From NCBI RefSeq assembly GCF_020034665.1, contig NZ_JAIQDI010000002.1, positions 2,604,001 to 2,668,000 of the forward strand: 64,000 nucleotides of DNA, given 5' to 3'. This DNA is from Niabella beijingensis. Lineage in GTDB: Bacteria > Bacteroidota > Bacteroidia > Chitinophagales > Chitinophagaceae. Position numbers and translations under genes: made by a program. This document shows positions 8,557 to 17,912 of this stretch, piece after piece. The number at the start of each line of letters is the position of its first letter. The first letter of the stretch is position 1. Below the pieces are notes generated by a model. That model searched no databases, was not told the DNA's origin, and was given only the letters and a program-made list of their open reading frames with translations.

Positions 8557-8698
8557 AAAAAGCGGAAGATTTGCTGTCCCTCCGCAGCGCTGCCATTCCC
8601 GCGGTATTTTTATTTTGCTGGGGTTGATCCAACCAACCGGCTTCGGTACATATGATCGAACAGACCCTTTTTTTATGACCGGATATACTGCGAAGCTG

Positions 8699-10117
8699 TT
8701 AGTTCCCCGCCATCACACCCGTTGCCTGCAGCATGAGGTGATGCAGGTCTGTATTCTTTACAAAAGGTTTCAGCAGCTCCTTTCCCGGGCCGTACATGGC
8801 CAGTTCCACATAGTCTGCCGAATGGTCCATGGCTCCCCAGCCAATGGATAAGTACTCCTGCTGTATTGCGGCCAGTGGCCGGAACGGCAGGTGTTTGGTA
8901 TTATAAACACCGGTCTCATTCAGTTGTGTGTAATGCTTCAGCAGCTGTGCCGCTTCTTCTTTCTTTAAGGCAAAGCCCTGTGCCGCTTCCAGTCGCTCCA
9001 TTACCTGCGCTTCGGTAAAATCGCGCGTGATGCCGTTCAGGATCCAGTCATTGGTATGCTGAAACTGCTGCAGCCGGTCAAAATCGCGGTTGGCCTCTTT
9101 TCCGTAGAACAGACCGGGGTTGGCGTTCCCGTGATCGGTAGTCATGATCACCAGTGTCTGTCCGTCCGCCGCTGCAAAATCGATCGCCACCTTTATGGCT
9201 TCATCAAAAGCGATCTGATCGTACAGCATCGCTGCCGCATCATTTGAATGGGCACCCCAGTCCACCTTTCCGCCTTCCACCTGCATGACAAACCCGTTAG
9301 GATTACGCTTTAATTTTTCGATTGCTTTTTTGGTCATCTCTGCAAGTGTGGGTGTTTGTTGCTGCAGGGCAGTATCATGCTCGCGATCCAGTGCATAAGG
9401 CAGTCCCCCGTCATAGAATACGCCCAGCAGCGGCGCACCGGTAACCGCCTGTTGCAGCAATCCGTTCCGGTCGGTCACCACCGTATATCCTTTTTGCCGG
9501 TATTGCTGCAACAGGTCGGTCTTGTCTTTCCGGGTGTCTGCCCTGAAATTGTCTGCACCGCCGCCCAGCATGACATCAAATTTCAGATCGAGGTATTGCA
9601 CTGCGATCTCGTCCATATCACCGCGGCTGCCGTTATTCACACAAAAACCTGCGGGTGTTGCATGTCCGATAGGCACCGTGGTAACACAGCCTACCGCTTT
9701 ACCCGTGGCCTTAAATTTTTGAAGAATCGGTTTGTATTGCTCACCGTTTGCACCTACATTTAGTTTGCCGTTGGGCACGCGAACTCCCCCGCCCCAGGCA
9801 GAGCTGCCGGCTGCGGAATCTGTTACCAGCGAATTGGCCGAAGCCGTATCCATCAATGCGCGCACCGCTTTTTGTTCCTCATACAATTGCAGCCAGGTGC
9901 TTCGTTTGCCGTATTTCCGTTGCATCAGCAGGTCGGCCATATTCAGTGTACCGGTACTCATTCCATCACTTACCATGAAAATGATATTTTTAACGCGACC
10001 TGCAGCGCGGGCAGTTTTGATACCGGCTTTTTGTCCGAACAGGTTTCCTGATAATACCGTCCCGGCCAGCGCCAGCGAGCTGTTTCTAAAAAAATGTTTA
10101 CGGTTCATTGCTTTCAA
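8699..10117 (-). CDS. Alkaline phosphatase (PhoA family)
   Basis: A 472-residue exported phosphomonoesterase. The N-terminus (MNRKHFFRNSSLALAG) looks like the Tat-like signal common in Bacteroidota; M1 or M4 may be the start. The metal-binding D51 lies in FMVSDGMS. The catalytic serine is S101 in VTDSAAGSSA. GHATPAG, the metal ligands in MQVEGGKVDWGAHSND and TTDHGNANPG, and HSADYVELAMYGPG follow in family order. It releases phosphate from organic esters in the periplasm or outside the cell. It is transcribed alone; I saw no Pho-box-like repeat in the 210 bases upstream. Confidence 0.92.
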   Translation of the reverse strand: MKAMNRKHFFRNSSLALAGTVLSGNLFGQKAGIKTARAAGRVKNIIFMVSDGMSTGTLNMADLLMQRKYGKRSTWLQLYEEQKAVRALMDTASANSLVTDSAAGSSAWGGGVRVPNGKLNVGANGEQYKPILQKFKATGKAVGCVTTVPIGHATPAGFCVNNGSRGDMDEIAVQYLDLKFDVMLGGGADNFRADTRKDKTDLLQQYRQKGYTVVTDRNGLLQQAVTGAPLLGVFYDGGLPYALDREHDTALQQQTPTLAEMTKKAIEKLKRNPNGFVMQVEGGKVDWGAHSNDAAAMLYDQIAFDEAIKVAIDFAAADGQTLVIMTTDHGNANPGLFYGKEANRDFDRLQQFQHTNDWILNGITRDFTEAQVMERLEAAQGFALKKEEAAQLLKHYTQLNETGVYNTKHLPFRPLAAIQQEYLSIGWGAMDHSADYVELAMYGPGKELLKPFVKNTDLHHLMLQATGVMAGN

Positions 10118-10264
10118 TATTGTGCTTGTTGATAATTATGATTTCAGATGCGCCGCAAAATAGCGGTTCTCACTACGAAGCATACAATCCTTGCGGCAAA
10201 ATTTATCCTCGTTTCCTGTTATCAAATTGTATCTATTCCATAAAAATAAATAAAAAATATTTTT

Positions 10265-10279
10265 TGCAACAAAGTTGCA
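10265..10279. promoter_or_regulatory. Zur-like operator 1 (TGCAAC-N3-GTTGCA)
   Basis: A perfect 6+3+6 palindrome, TGCAAC-AAA-GTTGCA. It covers the -33 region of the promoter upstream of the small-protein/CobW operon. TGCAAC-type palindromes with this half-site are what I would expect for zinc-sensing Fur-family (Zur) sites in Bacteroidota. The assignment rests on the operon content. Confidence 0.5.
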
Positions 10280-10304
10280 TTTTATTTTTATAATCCTATA
10301 TTTG
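10274..10304 (+). promoter_or_regulatory. Consensus promoter of the CobW operon
   Basis: GTTG at 10274-10277, exactly 19 bases of spacer, then TATATTTG at 10297-10304. This is nearly the ideal Bacteroidota promoter (TTTG-N19-TAnnTTTG). The start codon at 10330 is 25 bases downstream. Both elements lie inside the two Zur-like palindromes, so bound repressor would block RNA polymerase. Confidence 0.65.
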
Positions 10305-10317
10305 CAACATTGTTTCA
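10303..10317. promoter_or_regulatory. Zur-like operator 2 (TGCAACA-T-TGTTTCA)
   Basis: A 7+1+7 palindrome with one mismatch, overlapping the end of the -7 box and the transcription start. Its centre is 38 bases from that of operator 1. The half-site TGCAACA is shared by both. Confidence 0.45.
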
Positions 10318-10329
10318 TAAATAAAATAA

Positions 10330-10536
10330 ATGATCCCCCATACCTACCATGCATGGCGGCATTGCCTCGAGCAGGATTGCGGTATCCGTCTTACTGAGGC
10401 ATTTGCACAGAAACGGCTGAGGATCTATCGTGATGCAACACATCCGGAAACAAAGCGGTTCGCAGACCGGTATGGTGCCGGCCATCTGCGGCAGGTGATT
10501 CGATGGTTTGAAACTTTTTTAAATCAACAGCCATGA
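10330..10536 (+). CDS. Small protein heading the CobW operon
   Basis: A 68-residue soluble protein: Y-H-A-W-x-H-C-x-E near the N-terminus, then IRLTEAF, a helical middle, and RQVIRWFETF at the end. Aromatic, His, Cys and acidic residues at the start (HTYHAWRHCLEQDC) could bind metal, but no named domain is visible. Short proteins of this type are found beside zinc-related genes in Bacteroidota, as far as I recall. It is the first gene behind the Zur-like promoter, and its TGA overlaps the next ATG (ATGA). Confidence 0.65.
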   Translation: MIPHTYHAWRHCLEQDCGIRLTEAFAQKRLRIYRDATHPETKRFADRYGAGHLRQVIRWFETFLNQQP

Positions 10537-10679
10537 AGAACTGTATCCGTTATGCCGCGCTTTTCTGGTACTGCTGCACCCTCGGTTGCAGTTGCGGACA
10601 CCATCATGCAAAAGAACAGCATTCAAAACCACAAAAAGAAAACCATGTCCTTATCCACAAAAAGCACAACGGCCATTGA
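10533..10679 (+). CDS. His/Cys-rich mini-lipoprotein
   Basis: A 48-residue ORF whose ATG (10533-10535) overlaps the stop of the preceding gene in an ATGA junction, a strong sign of coupled translation. The first 18 residues form a hydrophobic signal, followed by T-L-G-C-S-C-G-H-H-H, so C19 or C21 could be lipidated. The mature part is almost entirely His, Lys, Gln and Asn, with 8 His in 48 residues. It would make a metal-binding lipoprotein. Its last 35 bases overlap the preferred CobW start in another frame. No family is recognised; the call rests on coupling, composition and operon context. Confidence 0.55.
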   Translation: MKNCIRYAALFWYCCTLGCSCGHHHAKEQHSKPQKENHVLIHKKHNGH

Positions 10680-11889
10680 ACCTTATCCTTCAAAAAAATT
10701 ACCCGTTACCGTTCTGAGCGGTTTTCTGGGTGCCGGGAAAACCACCCTGCTCAATCACCTGCTGCACAATAAAAGCGGCCTGAAAGTAGCCGTTATTGTA
10801 AATGACATGAGCGAAGTGAACATCGATGCACGGCTGGTGGAAGAAGCCGGCGTGCTTTCCCGTACGGAAGAAAAACTGGTAGAACTTTCCAACGGCTGTA
10901 TCTGCTGCACCCTGCGTGCCGACCTGATGGCAGAAGTGCAACGACTTGCGGCGGAGGACCGGTTCGACTACCTGCTGATCGAAAGCACGGGAATCAGCGA
11001 GCCCATACCTGTGGCACAAACCTTTTCCTATGCCGATGAAGCTTCGGGGATCGATCTTTCCCGTTTCAGTTATATCGACACAATGGTAACGGTGGTGGAC
11101 TGTTATAATTTCCTCCGGGATTTCGGAACAGATGCGCTGCTGGCCGACCGCGCATTGGCCAACAGCGATGCGGATGAACGCACTATTGTGAACCTGCTTA
11201 CCGACCAGGTGGAATTTGCAAATGTGATCGTGCTGAACAAGACAGATATTGCCGGGGGAAAAACCACCGGACTGATAAAGGCATTGCTCCGAAAACTCAA
11301 CCCCGGCGCGCGTTTTATCGAAACAACATTCTGCCGGGTTGATCCTTCCGAAATACTGAATACACAGGCGTTCGATTTTGAAACAGCACAATCGGCTGCA
11401 GGCTGGCAACAGGAATTACAGGCAGCCCATCATACCCCTGAAACGGAAGAATACGGCATTGGTTCCTTTGTATTCCGCGATCCGCGGCCCTTCCATCCGC
11501 AGCGGTTCTGGGAATATCTCCGTACGGATTATCCTTCCAATATCATCCGTGCCAAAGGCTTGTTCTGGCTGGCCTCCCGTCCGCAGGACGCGTTGAATTT
11601 TTCCCAGGCAGGCGGCAGCTCCCGGCTGGAACGCGCCGGCATCTGGTGGTGCAGTATGCCCTTTGCGGAACGCATGCATTTTCCATCTTTCAGATATCAT
11701 CAAAAGGCCATTGAAGGCCGGTGGCACCCGCAATGGGGCGACCGCATGAATGAGCTGGTCTTTATCGGCCAGGAGCTGGACGCTGACAAGATCAGTGCCG
11801 CGCTCAGGGCCTGCCAGTTGCAGGATACGGAGCTCGGACAGCTGGAATGCCGGCAACCTTTTTCCGACCCTTTTCCGGAAACACTGTAA
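10645..11889 (+). CDS. CobW/COG0523-family GTPase, probable zinc chaperone
   Basis: 414 residues from the ATG 10645 (MSLSTKS); the frame is open to 10552. The P-loop is GFLGAGKT (26-33). The metal-binding NGCICC motif, the ESTGISEP switch, a TMVTVVDCYNF Walker B-type segment and VLNKTD (G4) follow. The CobW_C domain occupies about residues 270-400 (FVFRDPRPFHPQRFW, then GIWWCSMPF and DRMNELVFIGQEL). Members controlled by Zur deliver zinc to client enzymes during starvation. The operon's Zur-like sites make that role more likely than cobalamin synthesis, and no cob genes are nearby. Confidence 0.9.
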   Translation: MSLSTKSTTAIEPYPSKKLPVTVLSGFLGAGKTTLLNHLLHNKSGLKVAVIVNDMSEVNIDARLVEEAGVLSRTEEKLVELSNGCICCTLRADLMAEVQRLAAEDRFDYLLIESTGISEPIPVAQTFSYADEASGIDLSRFSYIDTMVTVVDCYNFLRDFGTDALLADRALANSDADERTIVNLLTDQVEFANVIVLNKTDIAGGKTTGLIKALLRKLNPGARFIETTFCRVDPSEILNTQAFDFETAQSAAGWQQELQAAHHTPETEEYGIGSFVFRDPRPFHPQRFWEYLRTDYPSNIIRAKGLFWLASRPQDALNFSQAGGSSRLERAGIWWCSMPFAERMHFPSFRYHQKAIEGRWHPQWGDRMNELVFIGQELDADKISAALRACQLQDTELGQLECRQPFSDPFPETL

Positions 11890-11921
11890 CAGCCCATGGT
11901 CCGGTCTGATTGGGATGATTT

Positions 11922-14900
11922 CTAATAGATCTCCACTTTCTTCATTCCCGCTCTTCCATAAAAAACGGGGAAGTACATCAGCTCGGCTTTAGCCGGGTTC
12001 AGCACGTAGCTGCCCGTATAACGCGGTGTCAGCAGGATGTCGAACGTATAATTACCCTGTGGCATTCTGGTACAGAATATCGCTGTTTTATTTTTAAAAT
12101 ATTCCCGATGGGTCTCCACACCCCAGAACCGCTGCATTTTGTTTTCATAGCTGCAGCCTGCGGGTATAGGCACTTCGATCATTACATAGTCTGCATCCGC
12201 CCTGGCGGCCACCTCCACCCGCAGCAGCGTGGTTTTGCCGGCCTTTAATGTTTGTACCTCCCGGCCTTCCTGCATCAGGGTTGAGGTGACGGTAAAATCC
12301 CTTGACACAGCCTGTGGTGCCCTGTTCTGGAATTGCTGGTAGGCGGTAAAATACACGGGCATATCTCCTTCTTTTCTTATCTGCAAACTGGCACCGGCCT
12401 CATATTGTTGTTCAAACGGGAACTTTTCAAAGCGGGTATTGTTGATCGCCACCGCCGCCGGCTTTGGCTTCCGGTTACTATCGAACAATTCCGGCAGGAT
12501 GGTTTCCAGTATCAGGGAGGATTCGTAAGTATTGCGCCACTGACCATCTTTACGCTGCTCCAGGAAGTATTGCCGGATGCGTCCCAGTTCACTACTGTGC
12601 CCCCCGTTACGCCGCAGTATCTTATACATCAGCAGGGTGTTCTGGATGCTGTTGTTCCAGAACCGCCAGCCTTCCTCACCCCAGTACATACCACCAAACA
12701 TCGATTGCCGGTGTTGCTTTAATAAAGAATCCACACTTACTTTTAGGCCTGCCTGCTGCTTCAGATCCATTAGCTCCAGTTGTTCATACAAGGTCTTTTT
12801 CCGTTTTTGATAAAGGGTATCTGCTTCTTTCAGCTGTACCCAGTCGCGGATCACATGATTGCCCTTCAACTGTGCCAGCAGCCGTACCAGCTTGGGATCG
12901 GCTTTGGCCCCCTGATCGGCGACCCGGCCTTGCAGGTAGCGATAGAGCAGATCGGCATTCAGCTGGGTAGCATACCCCTGGCGTTGCGCCTCCAGCAGGG
13001 CTTCTACCACATGCAGACTGATCCAGGGTTCTACCGCTGTGCCCTGCCACCAGCCCCAGAGCCCGTCCAGGGATTTATTTTCATTCAGTTTTTTCAGCAC
13101 CGTCCCGATATTCCTTTCATAGGGGAACGGCTCTTTGAGATAGGTCCGCAACTTTTTCTCCAGCAGCAGGGATTTGAGTTTGGATGCCAGCTGTTCATTA
13201 CACAGGTATTCATAATCGCGCAGGCGGGCCATCTCATCCAGCAGCACGGGAAATACAGAGGTTTCTGCCCGTATGGTACCAACCCCTTTATTCTTATCAA
13301 AATGATACCGGACAGTAGTGTCGCCGGTCCATACGGAAAACCAGCCAACGGTTTCCTTTACTCCGGCGGCGTATAATGGTATACTCCTGCGTTCACCGTC
13401 GAAATAACCGTTCGGCTGTTTCAGCGTGTATTCAAAATGCAGACTGTCGGTACCCCTCGCCGCGATCATTATGGTATCCAGGTGGGCGTGAGTAATGGTG
13501 AGCTCGCTGTTACGCAACGTGGTATCCATGAACTTAAAGGTGCGCACCAGTTTCTCTGCTGTGGGTGTATAATTCATCAGCTTGCCGATGACGTTCATAC
13601 TGTCGCCCTCCACCGCAAACTGCGGCGAAACAAAATTGGCGCTGAGTGTTTTAAAAGAACGGATGGACCGCTCCAGGTAACCACTTTGCCGTTGGTCTGT
13701 AATAGCGATCAGGCGGGTCTTCCAGCTGGTAATATCATCCGGGAAGGTAACGGTAAATGAGGCCGCACCGTTCTCATCAGTTACCAGGCGGGGTTGCCAG
13801 AACCCTTCATCGGAAAAGCGGGTACGCAGGGTTTGTCCGCCCTCCTGCAACACACCGGCTTCATTGACCACGCTATTCCCCTTCCTGGTTTTTATAAGGA
13901 TCGCTCCGTCAGCGGCTCTTGCGCCGTAAATGGCAGTGGCATCGGCCGCTTTAAGAAGGTCCATGTTTTCAATATCATCAGGGTTCAGCGAATTGATATC
14001 CCCCTCAAAAGGCACGCCGTCCACAATGACCAGCGGCTTTTTACCCTGCAGCGTCCCGCTCCCCCTGATCAGCAGTTGTTTTTGATCCATAACAGAAAGG
14101 CCCGCCACCCGTCCGCTTAATGCAGTGGAAAGCCGGTTGCCGGAGATGGTACTAACTGCTCCTGTAAGGTTCTGCTTCCTTTGCATACCATAACCCACCA
14201 CCACTACTTCCTCCAGCTGTCCCTTCGCCTCTTCCAGTACGATGGTGTCCGTTGCGGTGCTTAATGCATCGATCCGTTTTGTGATAAAACCCACGGCTGA
14301 AACCGCGAGTATACCCCTCGTGGGCACCTTTAGTTTAAAGCGGCCTTCGTTGTCGGTAACCGTGCCGGCCTGCCGGTCCATACCGGCGATCTCAACGGCA
14401 GCGCCGGGAACGGGTTTCCCCTCCGGTGTTATAACGATGCCTGCTATTTCTTCTTCCAGCACGCGGAGATCAAAGTACGACTTATTGAACAATTTTATGA
14501 TCGTTTCAGGTACCGCCGACCTGGAATACCCATAGCGGGAGCCGTGCTCCCCCTTGATGTACTGGTCCAGCAAAAATGTAAACCGGTCTGCTGCCTGCAC
14601 CTTAAACGAAGACCAGGAAAAATAGTTGATCCCGTGTGGCAGCACCTGTACACTATCTGCTTTAAAAGAACGGTTATCCTTTAACAGGAATAAAAGACTG
14701 TAGCGTCCCGGCGACAATGGCGCGAACTCTGTGGTGGATCCGCTGTACACCAGCAGGAAATGAGGCCGTGAGGGATCGGTAAGTATAATGTTTTTTATAT
14801 ACGGAAGCTTATTAGTAAATGCCGTATCGATATAAAAGCGCAACCTGCCGCTGGCAGTATCATCCACGGACCGCGTCGAAAACAATTGTGTGGTGCGGCT

Positions 14901-17711
14901 GCGCAGGTCAAAAAAATCATTCCATATGCTGTCAATATCCGCATCCCGCAGCACCTGCTGGTGGTAATTCCTGCTCAGGGCATTCCCGCCTGTAAGAAGC
15001 GTGTCAAAGGTATACAGCCCCGGGTAAGACTTCTGCCGGATCAGTCCCGGGGAGAATGTGTATACAAATCCCGGCTCTTTTGTAAATAACTGATCGACCG
15101 GCGCCGATTGAAAAAACAGGCGGTCGGGGCGGATGGGCCCTACCAGCATATCGCTGCCCCAGCGACTCCGTACATCGGGCGGATTCAGCAACAGCCGGGT
15201 GGAATCATAGCTGATAAATGCCTGATCGCCCCCAAAATTATTCTGCACACGCAGGAAATATTGATTGAGCCGGTGCCGTTCGCCGGAACTCAGCACCTGC
15301 TTCAGCGGCGTTACCCTTGCCTGTGTATTCAGGGTGTCTGCAAGCACACTGAATACGGTCCGCGTCCCTTTTTTGAAATAAAAATCCCGCATCCACACCT
15401 CATGTTCCGGTGTTCGCAGGCGGATACTGTGCGTGCCCGGCCTGATACGGAAAGCATAGCGCTGCAATTGTTCGGCCTGTTCAAAATAGACCGGCACCTC
15501 ATCCACATAAACAATACTTACCGGTTCGATTGCGCCTCCCTTTACCACAAACGGTGCGAACTGTGTAATGCTGTCCTGTGCCGGTTCTGTAAACAGGTAG
15601 ATACTTTTGGGGGTTACAAAACGGTAATATTCGATGGTGTCGAGTCCGAGCTGCCGGCCCCATTTCTGCCAGTTCATATAAAGAGCACCCGTGGCCGTTA
15701 TCGTTTCGCTTTTAAACTCAAACGGGCGCGTGTTCCGTTGATAAAAAGAGCGGCCAAAATAGGGCACCTGCGGCGCGGGGCTGTCAAACTTGGCCGTATG
15801 GGCATATGCCGTAACATCCACATCTCGAACAGGCTGGTTCCGGGCATCTGTTACTTCCACTTTCATCCGCACCCGCTGACCGGGATACACTACATCCGGT
15901 GCTGTCAGTTTTACATTCAGCCCCTGCGCATTGTAAAAACTGTTCACTTCCTTTTGTTTTTCCTCGCCGCCCCAGAAATAATTGATGCGGAAATGGGCGG
16001 CATCCCTGTTGTTATGTTTTATCACGGTATCAAGGGAAGTGGCATAACCTTTTACTAAAACAGTGTTGCCGGAGAACACGGTATACCAAAAAGGGATCCG
16101 GTGTTCATTGGCCACCACCAGGTACAGTTGTTTTTCGGTTTGGGCGGCACCGATCTCTATGGCATCGTTGAACCGGTAAGGCGATGTTTCCGTTTCCACC
16201 CCATTATCCAGCACCACTTCATATTCCGAAGCCTGGTAGTTGAGCTGAAGGGCCAGGGGCAGCCGCACCCGCTGCGAGTCTACGATCGCTTCTCCGGCAC
16301 TGGTGTAAAGCCAGCCCTCCTGTGGTTTCAGCAGGCTGTCTTCCCGGTATTCCAGGTACAGACTGTCCTTCACAAAGCGCGTGTCAATGGTTCCTTTTTC
16401 TTTCTTCTTTTGTGCATTATAGTTCAGATACAGCTGTGCAGTCCGCATTTCGTTATTGGTGTTCAGCATCCTGAAACGAATATTATAAGAAAGCGCTGCC
16501 TGCGGAAAAATGCTGTCCGGAACCGGCAGTTTGGTCTCACCCACCGGATCCAGGTTCAGGGTGGTCCTCCAGAGGGTGTCAGGTATAAAAACAGAATCCC
16601 CGTAATAAGCGGTAACAGTCCGCGTGCGGGCCGTTACCTCCACCCGTGCATCGGGCACGGTGAGCTCATTCTCGTCCGTTGCCTTCATAAAGATAGTGAG
16701 CGGCACCCCGGGATACTGTATTTTTTTATCTGCACGTACACTAAAGCGCAGGGATTTTAGTTCATACTCTTCATACTGAAAATTGCCGGAGGCCCAGGTA
16801 ACCGGGTGACCGGTCACTGAATCCACCAGCAGGATACCGTATTGCCGGTCCAGGATCAGTTGCAGCGAGTCTGCCAGTACAAACTGGTACTCATAGCCCC
16901 CGTCCCGGTAAGGCCGGAGCGTGGCCAGTTTCTTTTGTCCGAACGGCCCATTGAGCATTACCTGTAACGGCCGGTCCTTTTTATAACTGTTTTTTTCAAA
17001 AAGCAGGTAGGCTTTGAATTTTACAGTATCATAGGGCTTGTATTTCGGCTTACTGAATACGAAGAAACTGCTGTGTGCGCCGCGCACCCCCTGCTGTTGC
17101 GGTTTCCCGGCAAAAAGTGTTCTCAGTTGTTTTACCGGAAAGACAGTGCGTATCCGCCTCCCGAGAGACGGCCGCCCCTCATCGTCCCGGTCATCCGCCT
17201 CGTAGGTAAAATAGCTGCTCACTCCCTTGTATACCACTTTCAGATAATCATCCTTACGGGGATAACGGCCTTTATACAAATGCGCCTGCTTATTGTAAAA
17301 CAGCCGCTTCCCCCGGGAGGTAAATACCTGTGCATCGGTTACCGGTTTGCCCGCCGGATCAGTGATCACGAACTGAAACTCCTTTTTATTGTTAATAAAA
17401 GAAAGGCGGGTGTTCCCGTTTGTTACCAGGGTGTAGTGTAACTGGTTACCATAAGCTTTGACGCTGAGGTAATTCCCATAGGGCAACGGCCGGGGTGTTC
17501 CGTTCTTTGTATCGTAGCGGTCTGCCCGTGTATGCAAAAAAGCTTCCGTTACTGCCCGGGGCTCCCGGATCAGCTGCTGTGTTTCCTTATCCGTAAGGCG
17601 GTAGACATCGGTAAGCGGGCCGTTGGTTTCGCTGGCAGTCAAACGATTTTGCGCGCGTAGCATTCCCGTAAGGAGCAATAAAGCAAGTAATAGTAGGTTC
17701 GTTTTTCTCAT
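11922..17711 (-). CDS. Alpha-2-macroglobulin family protein with inserted TonB-plug-like module
   Basis: A 1929-residue exported protein (signal peptide to LRAQ, about residue 21). The N-terminal half has macroglobulin domains (MG2-type KPKYKPYDTVKFKAY near 220). A carboxypeptidase-like domain is at about 1083-1155, and a SusC-like plug at about 1170-1277 (VVVGYGMQRKQNLTGAVSTISG, then KPLVIVDGVPF and ATAIYGARAADGAILIKT). The A2M domain follows (FPDDITSWKT). The thioester motif is C1504-N-E-Q, keeping the Cys and Gln needed for a thioester. Bacterial relatives trap proteases in the periplasm. The plug without a barrel is odd. It stands alone on the minus strand and is divergent from an HMA-AraC regulator. 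Confidence 0.9.
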   Translation of the reverse strand: MRKTNLLLLALLLLTGMLRAQNRLTASETNGPLTDVYRLTDKETQQLIREPRAVTEAFLHTRADRYDTKNGTPRPLPYGNYLSVKAYGNQLHYTLVTNGNTRLSFINNKKEFQFVITDPAGKPVTDAQVFTSRGKRLFYNKQAHLYKGRYPRKDDYLKVVYKGVSSYFTYEADDRDDEGRPSLGRRIRTVFPVKQLRTLFAGKPQQQGVRGAHSSFFVFSKPKYKPYDTVKFKAYLLFEKNSYKKDRPLQVMLNGPFGQKKLATLRPYRDGGYEYQFVLADSLQLILDRQYGILLVDSVTGHPVTWASGNFQYEEYELKSLRFSVRADKKIQYPGVPLTIFMKATDENELTVPDARVEVTARTRTVTAYYGDSVFIPDTLWRTTLNLDPVGETKLPVPDSIFPQAALSYNIRFRMLNTNNEMRTAQLYLNYNAQKKKEKGTIDTRFVKDSLYLEYREDSLLKPQEGWLYTSAGEAIVDSQRVRLPLALQLNYQASEYEVVLDNGVETETSPYRFNDAIEIGAAQTEKQLYLVVANEHRIPFWYTVFSGNTVLVKGYATSLDTVIKHNNRDAAHFRINYFWGGEEKQKEVNSFYNAQGLNVKLTAPDVVYPGQRVRMKVEVTDARNQPVRDVDVTAYAHTAKFDSPAPQVPYFGRSFYQRNTRPFEFKSETITATGALYMNWQKWGRQLGLDTIEYYRFVTPKSIYLFTEPAQDSITQFAPFVVKGGAIEPVSIVYVDEVPVYFEQAEQLQRYAFRIRPGTHSIRLRTPEHEVWMRDFYFKKGTRTVFSVLADTLNTQARVTPLKQVLSSGERHRLNQYFLRVQNNFGGDQAFISYDSTRLLLNPPDVRSRWGSDMLVGPIRPDRLFFQSAPVDQLFTKEPGFVYTFSPGLIRQKSYPGLYTFDTLLTGGNALSRNYHQQVLRDADIDSIWNDFFDLRSRTTQLFSTRSVDDTASGRLRFYIDTAFTNKLPYIKNIILTDPSRPHFLLVYSGSTTEFAPLSPGRYSLLFLLKDNRSFKADSVQVLPHGINYFSWSSFKVQAADRFTFLLDQYIKGEHGSRYGYSRSAVPETIIKLFNKSYFDLRVLEEEIAGIVITPEGKPVPGAAVEIAGMDRQAGTVTDNEGRFKLKVPTRGILAVSAVGFITKRIDALSTATDTIVLEEAKGQLEEVVVVGYGMQRKQNLTGAVSTISGNRLSTALSGRVAGLSVMDQKQLLIRGSGTLQGKKPLVIVDGVPFEGDINSLNPDDIENMDLLKAADATAIYGARAADGAILIKTRKGNSVVNEAGVLQEGGQTLRTRFSDEGFWQPRLVTDENGAASFTVTFPDDITSWKTRLIAITDQRQSGYLERSIRSFKTLSANFVSPQFAVEGDSMNVIGKLMNYTPTAEKLVRTFKFMDTTLRNSELTITHAHLDTIMIAARGTDSLHFEYTLKQPNGYFDGERRSIPLYAAGVKETVGWFSVWTGDTTVRYHFDKNKGVGTIRAETSVFPVLLDEMARLRDYEYLCNEQLASKLKSLLLEKKLRTYLKEPFPYERNIGTVLKKLNENKSLDGLWGWWQGTAVEPWISLHVVEALLEAQRQGYATQLNADLLYRYLQGRVADQGAKADPKLVRLLAQLKGNHVIRDWVQLKEADTLYQKRKKTLYEQLELMDLKQQAGLKVSVDSLLKQHRQSMFGGMYWGEEGWRFWNNSIQNTLLMYKILRRNGGHSSELGRIRQYFLEQRKDGQWRNTYESSLILETILPELFDSNRKPKPAAVAINNTRFEKFPFEQQYEAGASLQIRKEGDMPVYFTAYQQFQNRAPQAVSRDFTVTSTLMQEGREVQTLKAGKTTLLRVEVAARADADYVMIEVPIPAGCSYENKMQRFWGVETHREYFKNKTAIFCTRMPQGNYTFDILLTPRYTGSYVLNPAKAELMYFPVFYGRAGMKKVEIY

Positions 17712-17912
17712 AATATAGATGTGCTACCCACAGGATGCAGCCGGCAAAGAAATTACATAAGCGGTACAAAATATTTTTCTGACCACAGATCTCTGATCAT
17801 TTACTCCGTTTCATGCTCCCGGCAACCCAGGCAGTGTATCATGTGTTAAATGCTTAATTTTACCGGCCCCGGAAAAGACCGTATCTTTTCCGGAACCTTA
17901 AATAAGAAGCCA

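Noticed and set aside
10699..11409. Minus-strand ORF of 236 codons opposite cobW
   Set aside because: The opposite strand encodes CobW with P-loop, NGCICC and G4 motifs; the reverse frame has no motifs.
15108..16058. Long plus-strand ORF (316 codons) inside the macroglobulin gene
   Set aside because: It is antisense to a protein with clear domains over the same bases; its translation is rich in His, Arg and Pro, a shadow effect of codon bias.
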